Of a DNA stretch of 64,000 nucleotides, positions 43,039-51,603 are shown one piece after another. The stretch is from Bacillus sp. PK3_68 (GTDB taxonomy: Bacteria > Bacillota > Bacilli > Bacillales > Domibacillaceae), in NCBI RefSeq assembly GCF_003600835.1, contig NZ_NQYC01000001.1, positions 62,001 to 126,000 on the forward strand, read 5' to 3'. The notes under the pieces are model-generated. The model had not been told where the DNA came from. It was given only the letters and a program-made list of their open reading frames with translations, and did no database searches. A program made the position numbers and the translations under genes. The stretch's first letter is position 1. Each line of letters begins with the position of its first letter.

Positions 43039-44777
43039 TGATAAACCAAGAGGTAATCTTGTCACAGGTGGTTGGAGGCTCACTTGATGCAATTGCGCGA
43101 GAAATGAGCGCAACGGTCACGAGAACAGCGCGTTCACCACTTTTTAATGAAGCACATGATTTTACAACAGGCGTGTTTGATCTTTCCGGAAAGAAATCCC
43201 GGCTCGTTGCACAAGCTCCTGGATGTACTTTGCACTTGTATGCAGTTGTAGGGGCAGTTGATCATTTATTGGATGCTTTTCGGTATGATCTTCATCCAGG
43301 CGATATTCTGCTTGTGAATGATCCGTATCATGGAGGCTCGCACAGCCTTGATTGGACGATTGTCATGCCAGTTTTTTATAATCGAAAGCCAATTTTGCTG
43401 CCAGCCGTCCGCAGTCACATGGGAGATAATGGCGGACCGGTTGCCGGCGGATACAATCCGCGCTCACAAGATATTTGGCATGATGGGCTTCGTATCCCAC
43501 CGTTAAAAATTTATGAGCGTGGCGAGAAGCGGAGAGATGTATTTGATTTAATCATCGCCAATAATCGTCTTTCTCATTGGCTTGAAGGAGATTTAAATGC
43601 GATGATTGGCGCTTGTAAACTAGCTGCTAGCCGAATTCAAACAATGCTCGATAAGTATAGCGATGAAAAGGTAATCAAGGCCATCGATCACCGCATTCAA
43701 TATACAGAAAAACGGGTTCGCGATGAGATCGCCAGCTGGCCGGACGGCACTTATATTGGAGAAACGTTTGCCGATCATGACTTCCAAGGGAATCGTGACA
43801 TTAGAGTTAAGGCAACCGTGACTGTGAGCGGCAGTGATCTTCATATCGACTTTACTGGATCTTCGCCACAGGTAAAGGGCTTTGTCAACAGTCCGCTCTC
43901 TAATACTACTTCATTTGCTTTTGTCGGAATATCAACTTGTTGTGAGGAGGACATTCCAATTAATGAAGGGTATATGAACCCGGTGACAGTAACGGCGCCA
44001 TTAGGAACAGTGGTTAATCCATGCCTTCCTGCTCCGTGTGGGCATGCGACCGCTTGTGTAGGAGCAGAGATTGCCGAGGCTGTGCTCCAAGCCCTTTCCC
44101 AATGTGCTCCTACCCGTGTAGGGGTTAATGCTCATAAGTTGCCACTTGCTTATTCTCATGGAAAGTATGAGGATGGCAAACCGTGGGTAAATTTGAATTT
44201 TTACGGCTACACGGGCGGTGCGGGAGCTGCTTATGAAACAGACGGCTGGGGCCTTTATCCTCCTGTAATGACCGGGGTTATTCTCCCGTCGATTGAAATG
44301 AATGAAGTTCAGTATCCAAGCCGTGTCTTAAAGCACGAATATACTAGTGATTTTACGGGTGCTGGCCGCTGGAGAGGCACACCTGGACTAGATGTACAAA
44401 TTCAGCATTTAAAGGAAAGTGCCACAAGCGTGATGATGGCAGGAGTACGAAATACTACAAAAGGCTACTGTGAGGGCCTTCATGCCCCGGCAAACAAAGT
44501 GATTGTCAATTATGGAACAGAAGAAGCACAGGAAATTGATGAAACGGCTTTTGAAGTGAAAATGCCGGCAGGGGGGATTATCCAGTTTTACCGAGCCGGC
44601 GGCGGTGGCTGGGGAGATCCATTTGAGAGGGACCCGGAAAAAGTGTTAGAGGATGTCTTAAATGAATTTGTAAGCATAGAATCCGCATGGCGCGACTATG
44701 GGGTCGTCATCGACGCTAAAACGCAAACGATTAACTATGCAGAAACCGAACGCATCCGTGCTTCTCGTTTGTTATAA
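43035..44777 (+). CDS. hyuB: Hydantoinase/oxoprolinase subunit B (cluster 2)
   Basis: A 580-aa canonical HyuB: A-R-S-P-L-F-N-E-A-H-D-F-T-T-G, V-N-D-P-Y-H-G-G-S-H-S-L-D, R-S-H-M-G-D-N-G-G-P-V, D-F-T-G-S-S-P-Q-V-K-G-F-V-N-S-P and the C-terminal A-G-G-G-G-W-G-D-P-F. It overlaps the HyuB-like gene by 4 nt (ATGA), showing tight coupling. It is the last gene of cluster 2 and is followed by a bidirectional terminator. Confidence 0.9.
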   Translation: MMINQEVILSQVVGGSLDAIAREMSATVTRTARSPLFNEAHDFTTGVFDLSGKKSRLVAQAPGCTLHLYAVVGAVDHLLDAFRYDLHPGDILLVNDPYHGGSHSLDWTIVMPVFYNRKPILLPAVRSHMGDNGGPVAGGYNPRSQDIWHDGLRIPPLKIYERGEKRRDVFDLIIANNRLSHWLEGDLNAMIGACKLAASRIQTMLDKYSDEKVIKAIDHRIQYTEKRVRDEIASWPDGTYIGETFADHDFQGNRDIRVKATVTVSGSDLHIDFTGSSPQVKGFVNSPLSNTTSFAFVGISTCCEEDIPINEGYMNPVTVTAPLGTVVNPCLPAPCGHATACVGAEIAEAVLQALSQCAPTRVGVNAHKLPLAYSHGKYEDGKPWVNLNFYGYTGGAGAAYETDGWGLYPPVMTGVILPSIEMNEVQYPSRVLKHEYTSDFTGAGRWRGTPGLDVQIQHLKESATSVMMAGVRNTTKGYCEGLHAPANKVIVNYGTEEAQEIDETAFEVKMPAGGIIQFYRAGGGGWGDPFERDPEKVLEDVLNEFVSIESAWRDYGVVIDAKTQTINYAETERIRASRLL

Positions 44778-44802
44778 ATAAATTCTGCCAGGAGAGAAAA
44801 GA

Positions 44803-44853
44803 GCGGACTAAAATGGGTGTATAAAAAGCCTTTTTAGTCCGCATTTTATTTTT
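44803..44853 (+). terminator. Bidirectional terminator between cluster 2 and LysR gene
   Basis: GCGGACTAAAA (44803-44813) pairs with TTTTAGTCCGC (44832-44842), with A-rich text on one side and ATTTTATTTTT on the other. Confidence 0.82.
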
Positions 44854-44861
44854 GTCGGGAT

Positions 44862-45758
44862 TCACAGACCGCCATTAATCCTACTAATAAAGCGATTAAG
44901 AATATTAGAGGAAGTTTTATCTTTTCGGCAAACCAATCCGTAATAAACGGGAGTTGAGAAGGGCAATTCCAGATCTATAGTGATCAAGTCCTGGGTTAAT
45001 TCCGCTTGTGTATCCGCAAATGAATAATCAAGCCCTATCGTCACAGCGATTCCTTGTTTCACGGCATTTTGTATAGCACGAGTATTATTGGTTATAAATA
45101 ACACGTTCACGTCTCCGTATTGAGCAATTAACTCGTATGCATCCGTTCTAATGAACTCATCATCGTACAACACTAGCGTATGGCCGGAAAGCTGATGAGG
45201 ACGTATGGTTTTATTGAGTGAAAGAGGAGAGTTTTTATTTACTCCTACTACAAGTTTCCCTTCTAATACCCGGTCAAAGTAACATTCCTTTTCTTTCTGT
45301 GCAATTTCCTCTGATAGGACGATAAAGCCTATATCCACATGATTAGTATGTATATCCTCTAATATTTCCTTCGTTCCTTTTTCGATAATTTCTATTTTGA
45401 CCTGTGGAAAATCTTTTTTGAAACTGGAGACGGTATCTACCAGCAAATGCATTGGCCCGGGGATCGTTGCAATTCTTAAATGACCGCTTAGCGCATTGGT
45501 ATAAGATTGGGCTTCCTCCAGCATCTCATCCACTTTTATCAAAATTTCATTTGCCTTCGTGATAATGGCCATTCCTTCAGGGGTTGGAGTTGCGCCAATG
45601 CCTCGGGAACGAGTAAACAAAGAAAGCCCCAGCTCTGATTCGAGAAGAGAAATAGACTGGCTTATGGCTGGCAGTGTAACATTTAAGTTTTTTGACACTT
45701 GAGTAAAAGAGCTGGTTTTTGCTGCTTCCACAATGTACCTCATTTGTTCAAGATTCAT
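44862..45758 (-). CDS. LysR-family transcriptional regulator
   Basis: A 298-aa LTTR: N-terminal winged helix (M-N-L-E-Q-M-R-Y-I-V-E-A-A-K-T-S-S-F-T-Q-V-S-K-N-L-N-V-T-L-P-A-I-S-Q-S-I-S-L-L-E) and a periplasmic-binding-like effector domain from about residue 90. AAGGAG precedes the ATG. It is divergent from two SDR genes with a 143-bp, very AT-rich intergenic region, the classic LTTR target layout. The effector is unknown. Confidence 0.9.
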   Translation of the reverse strand: MNLEQMRYIVEAAKTSSFTQVSKNLNVTLPAISQSISLLESELGLSLFTRSRGIGATPTPEGMAIITKANEILIKVDEMLEEAQSYTNALSGHLRIATIPGPMHLLVDTVSSFKKDFPQVKIEIIEKGTKEILEDIHTNHVDIGFIVLSEEIAQKEKECYFDRVLEGKLVVGVNKNSPLSLNKTIRPHQLSGHTLVLYDDEFIRTDAYELIAQYGDVNVLFITNNTRAIQNAVKQGIAVTIGLDYSFADTQAELTQDLITIDLELPFSTPVYYGLVCRKDKTSSNILNRFISRINGGL

Positions 45759-45901
45759 ATCAGTTCTCCTTATTAAATAAAAGTTAATTTATAAATAAAT
45801 ATATATAAATTTTAATTAATAAACCAGAGGGGTAAAATATAAAAGAAGAATTTTTTAAAGTAAAAGAACACAATCTAAACAACTATAGGGAGGAAGTATA
45901 G

Positions 45902-46651
45902 GTGAATAGCAAAAGAGTAGTCGTTATAACAGGCGGAGCAAGCGGCATAGGAAGACAGGCTGCGATGAAGTTTGCTAAAAAGGGAGATCAGGTCGTAGTA
46001 GCAGACTTTAACGAAACAAGCGGACAAGAAACTGTTAATCTGATTACATCTAATGGTGGAGAAGCGGTCTTTGTAAAAACAGATGTATCAAAATACGAAG
46101 AGGTGGAATTCTTAGTTGAAAAGGCTGTTGAAACCTATGGCAAGATTGATGTGATGTTTAACAATGCTGGAATTGGCCGCAGTACTCCTGTTTTGGATCA
46201 GAATTTAAATGATTATCATAGCGTTATTAATGTAAATCAACATGGTGTGGCTCATGGCATCATCGCTGCAGGCAAAAAAATGAGGGAATTAAATAGCAAA
46301 GGAGTGATCATTAATACGGCATCTGTATTTGGTTTTCTAGCCTCTCCTGGTACATTTGCTTATCATGCAACAAAAGGAGCCGTGATTATGATGACAAAAT
46401 CGGCCGCGCTTGAATTAGCTCAGTATGGAATTAGGGTCATTGCCGTAGCGCCCGGTGTGGTGGACACACCTATTATCCAAGGATATAAGGATAGCGGATT
46501 GATTGAATCGATGAAAGCAAAAGTGATGGGAAATAAATTGACCCAGCCGGAGCAAATAGCGGATTCTATTTATCTTCTTTCTTTAGAAGAAGCCAGTGCT
46601 ATTAATGGAAGTGTAGTTATGGTTGATGAAGGGTATGCTTCTTTTAAATAA
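45902..46651 (+). CDS. Short-chain dehydrogenase/reductase
   Basis: A 249-aa classical SDR: T-G-G-A-S-G-I-G cofactor motif (10-17), acidic residue after strand 2 (V-A-D-F, suggesting NAD(H)), N-N-A-G-I, S in N-T-A-S-V-F, and Y-H-A-T-K. GTG start with GGGAGG upstream. First of two adjacent SDR genes divergent from lysR and likely controlled by it. The substrate (an alcohol or keto compound) is unknown. Confidence 0.88.
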   Translation: MNSKRVVVITGGASGIGRQAAMKFAKKGDQVVVADFNETSGQETVNLITSNGGEAVFVKTDVSKYEEVEFLVEKAVETYGKIDVMFNNAGIGRSTPVLDQNLNDYHSVINVNQHGVAHGIIAAGKKMRELNSKGVIINTASVFGFLASPGTFAYHATKGAVIMMTKSAALELAQYGIRVIAVAPGVVDTPIIQGYKDSGLIESMKAKVMGNKLTQPEQIADSIYLLSLEEASAINGSVVMVDEGYASFK

Positions 46652-46690
46652 ACATTCTAATCAATAATACAGAAGGGATGCGTTTTTATT

Positions 46691-47434
46691 ATGAGATTTA
46701 AGGACAAGGTATCTATCGTTACTGGCGGGGCAAGCGGAATAGGAAAAGAGACAGCTACTTTGTTTGCAGAAGAAGGAGCGAAGGTTGTCATTGCTGATTT
46801 CTCTGAACAGGGAGCCGAAGTGGCAAAAGATCTCACATCAAAAGGACATGCCGTGCACTTTATAAAAACAGATGTCACCATAGAAGAGGATGTGCAAAAT
46901 TTAATTTCTGAAACCGTCAAGCTGTTTGGCCGGCTTGATATCGTCTTTGCCAATGCAGGCATTGCCAACGATGGCCCCATTCATAAGCTGGACGCTGAAG
47001 CTTGGAAGAAAACGATTGACATCAACCTTACCGGTGTATTTTTAACCGATAAATATGCGATTGAACAAATGAGGGCACAAGGGACAGGCGGGGCAGTTGT
47101 CAACTGTGGATCTATTCATAGCTTTACGGGGAAATCTGGAGTGACTGCCTATGCTTCTGCAAAAGGCGGAGTGAAACTGCTAACTCAGACACTCGGCATT
47201 GATTATGCTAAAGAAGGCATTCGGGTAAATGCCGTATGTCCAGGCTATATTGATACACCGCTTATTAAAGGAAGAAGTGAAGCCATTAATGAACATCTTA
47301 TCAGCCTGCACCCAATGGGTAGGCTAGGGAAGGCAGAGGAAGTCGCAAAGGCCGTCTTATTTTTAGCAAGTGAGGATGCCTCCTTCATTACGGGAACTAC
47401 TCTGTTAGTAGATGGCGGATATACAGCTCAATAA
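46691..47434 (+). CDS. Short-chain dehydrogenase/reductase
   Basis: A 247-aa classical SDR: T-G-G-A-S-G-I-G, V-I-A-D-F after strand 2 (NAD(H) type), N-A-G-I (the first Asn of N-N-A-G is Ala: F-A-N-A-G), S in N-C-G-S-I-H, Y-A-S-A-K, and the common D-G-G-Y-T-A-Q end. It lies 39 bp after the preceding SDR, with GAAGGGATG upstream, and probably forms a two-step oxidation pair with it. Confidence 0.88.
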   Translation: MRFKDKVSIVTGGASGIGKETATLFAEEGAKVVIADFSEQGAEVAKDLTSKGHAVHFIKTDVTIEEDVQNLISETVKLFGRLDIVFANAGIANDGPIHKLDAEAWKKTIDINLTGVFLTDKYAIEQMRAQGTGGAVVNCGSIHSFTGKSGVTAYASAKGGVKLLTQTLGIDYAKEGIRVNAVCPGYIDTPLIKGRSEAINEHLISLHPMGRLGKAEEVAKAVLFLASEDASFITGTTLLVDGGYTAQ

Positions 47435-47435
47435 A

Positions 47436-47482
47436 GATAAAAACAAGAGAGAAACCATGCTGGTTTCTCTCTTGTTTTTATC
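47436..47482 (+). terminator. Strong terminator after the SDR pair
   Basis: A perfect 21-bp stem (47436-47456 with 47462-47482, core CAAGAGAGAAACC/GGTTTCTCTCTTG) with a T-rich 3' arm. The next 430 bp to the MerR gene shows nothing else I can name. Confidence 0.92.
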
Positions 47483-47912
47483 TAGATCAAGTACAAATAG
47501 GCCGAAAAAACTGGGCAGTCAAATAGCTTCCTAGGCTAGGGAAATCTATCAGTGAAAAACGATTTCGAAAAATTTGTGAAGGATTGGCTATCTAAAGTTA
47601 TCTAATCAATTTCAGCCTTACAGTTCTCTTTCAAATCTTATAGCATGCTTGCTGTTAGCAGTTCAAAAAATTATATAATCTCATAAAAAAAGGTGGATTT
47701 AGAAACATCTTTTTTCTTTTTATTTCCAATAGTATGATTATTCCTGAAGACTTGATATGAACAGATATTAAGTTTTTACCATCTGCGAGCGACAGAATGA
47801 GAAAGAATTTAGACAACGATATGATTTTTATTCCTCATCTAAGTTTTCTCTTGAACCTCCAGCTACGTAAGGGGCTATAGTGAACATATACTTTATGATA
47901 GGAGGAAGGTTA

Positions 47913-48677
47913 ATGATAGAAAGCAACAAATATTCCATTGGGGAATTTTCAAAAAAGACAGGAATATCCATTCGCACCCTACATTACTACGACGAAATCG
48001 GTCTTTTACAGCCAGAAAAGCACCCGACGTCAGGTCATCGTATTTACCATCATCAGGATATTCTTACCCTACAAAAGGTTATAAGCCTAAAGTTTCTCGG
48101 ATATAGCTTGGATAAAATCATTGACTTGTTACAAAAGCCAAGCTTTACCGTTGATCTAACGGACACTTTAACTCTCCATTTACAAGCGTTAGAGAAAGAG
48201 AAAGAACGAATTGAGCAATCGATGACGGCTATCAAAAGGGTAATTAAGTTGCTGAAGGATGAAGGGGAAGTGGATGGTGCCATATTATTTAGTCTTATCC
48301 ATGGCATGCAAACAGAAAGTATACAAACAAAATGGATGGAGCGGCATAAGCTGACGGAGGTCGTTGAGGAATTAACGATGAAGACAGAAGAAGAGAAAAC
48401 TACATTAGACCAAACGTTTGTTCAAATGGCTAAGGAAGTAAAAAAATTGTACGGCCAGTCAGTGGAAGACCCAAAAGTGCAAAACATGATTAGAGAATAT
48501 ATAGAAGCTTCCTTTGAGTTTCTTGGTGAGGAGTTGATTCAAAAATTAGCTGATGTCGACATGGAAGAACTGGATATTCAAGAACTAGAAGAAATGTCCC
48601 CTTCCCCCTTTACAGAAGATGAACAAAAGTGGCTCAATCAAGCGATGGAATATTATATGAAACAGACAGAATCATAA
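47913..48677 (+). CDS. MerR-family regulator with TipAS-like effector domain
   Basis: About 254 aa from the ATG at 47913 (AGGAGG 8 nt upstream; the GTG at 47880 is weaker). N-terminal MerR helix-turn-helix (Y-S-I-G-E-F-S-K-K-T-G-I-S-I-R-T-L-H-Y-Y-D-E-I-G-L-L), coiled-coil linker (about 75-115), and a C-terminal helical region resembling TipAS multidrug-binding domains (E-A-S-F-E-F-L-G-E-E-L). No target lies beside it, so it may act on itself or a distant gene. Confidence 0.87.
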   Translation: MIESNKYSIGEFSKKTGISIRTLHYYDEIGLLQPEKHPTSGHRIYHHQDILTLQKVISLKFLGYSLDKIIDLLQKPSFTVDLTDTLTLHLQALEKEKERIEQSMTAIKRVIKLLKDEGEVDGAILFSLIHGMQTESIQTKWMERHKLTEVVEELTMKTEEEKTTLDQTFVQMAKEVKKLYGQSVEDPKVQNMIREYIEASFEFLGEELIQKLADVDMEELDIQELEEMSPSPFTEDEQKWLNQAMEYYMKQTES

Positions 48678-48795
48678 TAGAAGAGGGTTTTTTATAGACG
48701 GTACTTCATTAAAATAACAATTGTTAGCCTTCAAAAGAACATGCTCTAAAATGGTTGGAGGATTTCAATGAACTTCCCCCTATAGCTAAAGTCGT

Positions 48796-48836
48796 AAAAT
48801 CCATTTTGATTAATCTATTTCAAAATGGATTTTTTT
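48796..48836 (+). terminator. Hairpin terminator downstream of MerR gene
   Basis: AAAATCCATTTTGA (48796-48809) pairs with TCAAAATGGATTTT (48820-48833), followed by further Ts. The rest of 48678-49025 contains no gene I can support. Confidence 0.8.
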
Positions 48837-49025
48837 GTTGGGATGTATCAAAACCTTCTTTAATTAGGAAGGGTAGTCATGAAAAGATCTGATTGTTTTA
48901 TTATATCTAACGTATATGAAAAAAGATTATAAGATGATTTATCCATTCTTTGCTTTTATAAAATCTTACTATTCGGTTATTTCATGGTATCTTTATAGTA
49001 AAGATTTTTGAATGGGGATGAAGGA

Positions 49026-50425
49026 ATGGAGGATATAAGAGAGTTAGAGTTGAGAGCGATTCTGGCTGCTTCGAATGATAATATCGTAATTACGGATGGA
49101 CAGGGGGTAGTGTTAAGGGCGAGCCCAAGCTGCCTGGCAATTTATGGAGAAGCAGCAGACAAGCTAATCGGTATGAATGTTGAAGAACTAGAGCAAAGAA
49201 ATATTTTTTCGCCCTCTGTAACGAAGAAAGTATTAGCGGAGAAAAAGGAAGTCCAGCTCATGCAATATACATCCACTGGCCGAGTTGTTATGGCTACTGC
49301 TTTACCTGTCTGTAATGATAAAGGAGAGATTATTCGCGTTATCAGCTTTTCACATGATTTAACGGAAATTCAACAATTAAAGGAAGATTATGAAGAGCTG
49401 AGAACAAAGATGGCTTATTACCAATCGGAAATTAAGGAATTAAGGCAGAAAGATGATAGTTTTCGAGGAACAGTAATGAGAAGCAAGGAACTTCGCCAAA
49501 TATGGCAGCTCATTCAACGAGTGGCGAAGTCAGATGCGACCGTTGTTTTTCTTGGTGAATCAGGCGTCGGGAAAAATGTATTTGCCAGAGCCATTCATGA
49601 GGGAAGTCGCCGGCAGAATGAGGTATTCATTGAAGTAAATTGCAGTGCGATCCCCGAATCGTTGTTTGAATCGGAAATGTTTGGTTATGAGAGAGGGGCT
49701 TTTACGGGTGCTAATAAGGAAGGAAAGCCTGGACTGATTGAAACGGCAAATGAAGGCACGTTGTTTCTCGATGAGGTAGGTGAATTGCCATTAGCGCTTC
49801 AATCTAAGCTGTTAAAGGTTATTCAAGAGAAAAAAGTAACAAGAATTGGTGGGACGCAGCAAAAGAATATCGACTTTCGGATAGTTGCTTCAACAAATCG
49901 GGACTTGGAACAGATGGTCAAGGAGGGGAAATTTCGCAGGGATCTCTTTTATCGCTTAAATGTTATACCGATTCACATCCCTCCACTCAGAGAACGGAAG
50001 GATGATATTATTCATTTATGTAATTTTTATCTAAAAAATTTAATGAAAAGTACGAATCTAATAAAGTATTCCATGTAACAACGATCAATGAGCTGCTCGC
50101 TTACGATTGGCCGGGAAACGTGCGGGAGCTGGAAAACTTAATCGAGCGTCTCGTGGTGGCGACGGAAAGTATCGTCATTTATCCGTCATCTCTTCCTTTT
50201 TACTCAGCCACTAACTCCAACTCTGCTCTCACAGAACAGGAAAGTGCACTAGAGGAAATGGAAGAAAAGCGCTCATCCTTACGCGAGGCGCTAGAAGAGG
50301 TAGAAATCCGCTGGTTAAAGAGAGCAGCCAGACAGTATAAAACAACTTATGAAATGGCCAGTTACTTAGGAATTAGTCAGTCTAGTGTCGTTAGAAAGCT
50401 AAATAAGTATCGTATTAATTCATAA
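49026..50425 (+). pseudogene. Sigma-54-dependent activator (PAS-AAA+-HTH), frameshifted
   Basis: Pieces 49008-50078 and 50120-50425 form one RocR/NtrC-like activator. It has a PAS domain (about 10-115), short coiled coil, AAA+ core with Walker A G-E-S-G-V-G-K-N, a canonical G-A-F-T-G-A loop, G-T-L-F-L-D-E-V, F-R-R-D-L-F-Y-R-L-N-V, then W-P-G-N-V-R-E-L and a C-terminal HTH (M-A-S-Y-L-G-I-S-Q-S-S-V-V-R-K-L). One A added to the A6 run at 50033-50038 gives L-K-K-F-N-E-K-Y-E-S-N-K-V-F-H-V-T-T-I-N-E-L-L and an intact protein. The ATG at 49026 is the likeliest start. It stands before a sigma-54 promoter, its probable target. Confidence 0.85.
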
Positions 50426-50435
50426 ATGCATTAAG

Positions 50436-50480
50436 AGTCAGTTTTGCATGAAGATTACCTTTCTTAATGCAAAACTGACT
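50436..50480. promoter_or_regulatory. Inverted-repeat enhancer candidate for sigma-54 activator
   Basis: AGTCAGTTTTGCAT (50436-50449) and ATGCAAAACTGACT (50467-50480) are perfectly complementary across a 17-nt gap. The nearer arm ends 43 bp before the sigma-54 promoter. ATGCAAAAC occurs a third time near 50550. It lacks a T run, so an upstream activating site is more likely than a terminator. Confidence 0.6.
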
Positions 50481-50522
50481 TAATTATGTTTGTTCAACTA
50501 GCCTGTTTGTGATGAAAATGAG

Positions 50523-50539
50523 TTGGCATAGTTATTGCA
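50523..50539 (+). promoter_or_regulatory. Sigma-54 (-24/-12) promoter
   Basis: TTGGCATAGTTATTGCA fits the -24/-12 consensus, with GG (50525-50526) and GC (50537-50538) exactly 10 bp apart and a TTGC box. It reads toward the ureohydrolase gene 50 bp downstream and lies beside the gene for a sigma-54 activator. Confidence 0.88.
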
Positions 50540-50588
50540 ATAGTTAACATGCAAAACATCTATTTTATGACACAGGAGGCTTATTACT

Positions 50589-51572
50589 ATGTATCAACCA
50601 AAAGATTCTTCTAAATCCCCTCGTTTTTGTGGTGTGCGTACATTTATGAGATTGGAACAACTTCAGACGACGGACAACATTGATTTTGCTGTACTTGGCG
50701 TGCCTTTTGACACGGCGGCATCCAACCGCACAGGACAGCGGCTCGGTCCCCAGCATATTCGTGATTTTTCTGTCTTGCTTCGCCCGTATAATCCTGACAT
50801 GGATATTGATATTTTTGAGTATTGTTCAGGTGTGGATTATGGAGATATCGATGTTATTCCGGGCAATATCCACCGTACATACGATAACATTGTCGCCGGG
50901 CTTGAACCGCTTTTAGAAAAGGATGTGACTCCGATCATTATGGGCGGAGATCATTCGATTTCTCTGGGGAATCTGCGGGCTTTTTACAAAAAATATGGCC
51001 CGGTTGCGCTTGTCCATTTCGATTCGCATGGAGATACGTGGGATAACTACTATGGAGAAAAATACATGCATGGAACGCCTTTTCGCCGTGCAGTAGAGGA
51101 AGGGTTAGTGGATGTGGATCATTCCATCCAAATTGGAATGAGAGGGCCGCTTTATAGTCCAGATGATATTGAAGATGCACGCAGGCTGGGATACGAAGTG
51201 ATTCCGATGAAAGAAGTAAGGAAGATTGGATTTGAAAAAGTCATGGAACGGATTCATGAACGGACAAAAGGACGTCCTGTTTTCGTTTCCTATGATATTG
51301 ATTTTGTCGATCCAGCCTACGCTCCGGGAACAGGCACACCGGAAGTTGGTGGGCCGACAAGCTATGAAGCGCTTGAGTATGTAAGGGGATTAGATGGATT
51401 AAATGTGGTGGGATTTGACTTAGTGGAAGTGTTGCCGTCCTATGATAGCAATGAAATTACCGCTGTTCTGGCTTCCTCTATCATTTATGAAATGATTACG
51501 TTGACTGCTTTGAAGAAGCGTCGCCATGAGGAGAAAGCAAACAAACAATCTGAACAGAAACTGATGAGGTGA
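50589..51572 (+). CDS. Agmatinase/ureohydrolase-family enzyme
   Basis: A 327-aa binuclear-metal ureohydrolase: G-G-D-H-S (118-122), H-F-D-S-H-G-D-T (the usual D-A-H-x-D is D-S-H-G-D), and S-Y-D-I-D-F-V-D-P-A-Y-A-P-G-T-G-T-P-E. The family removes urea from agmatine, arginine, guanidinobutyrate, guanidinopropionate or guanidine. M-H-G-T-P-F-R-R-A-V-E-E-G is reminiscent of guanidino-acid hydrolases. AGGAGG precedes the ATG. With a sigma-54 promoter, activator and Na+ symporter this makes a guanidino-compound use unit. Exact substrate uncertain. Confidence 0.87.
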   Translation: MYQPKDSSKSPRFCGVRTFMRLEQLQTTDNIDFAVLGVPFDTAASNRTGQRLGPQHIRDFSVLLRPYNPDMDIDIFEYCSGVDYGDIDVIPGNIHRTYDNIVAGLEPLLEKDVTPIIMGGDHSISLGNLRAFYKKYGPVALVHFDSHGDTWDNYYGEKYMHGTPFRRAVEEGLVDVDHSIQIGMRGPLYSPDDIEDARRLGYEVIPMKEVRKIGFEKVMERIHERTKGRPVFVSYDIDFVDPAYAPGTGTPEVGGPTSYEALEYVRGLDGLNVVGFDLVEVLPSYDSNEITAVLASSIIYEMITLTALKKRRHEEKANKQSEQKLMR

Positions 51573-51603
51573 TAGCTGTTTACATAAGAATGGGGGAAGA
51601 TAA

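Noticed and set aside
48764-48790. Possible leader peptide (GGAGG, MNFPL, stop) ahead of a terminator
   Set aside because: The sequence has no run of regulatory codons and the terminator can belong to the MerR gene, so attenuation is not supported.
48728-48889. Open stretch encoding KEHALKWLEDFNELPPIAKV...
   Set aside because: No start codon with ribosome-binding site, and it overlaps a good terminator hairpin; a decayed gene end cannot be shown.
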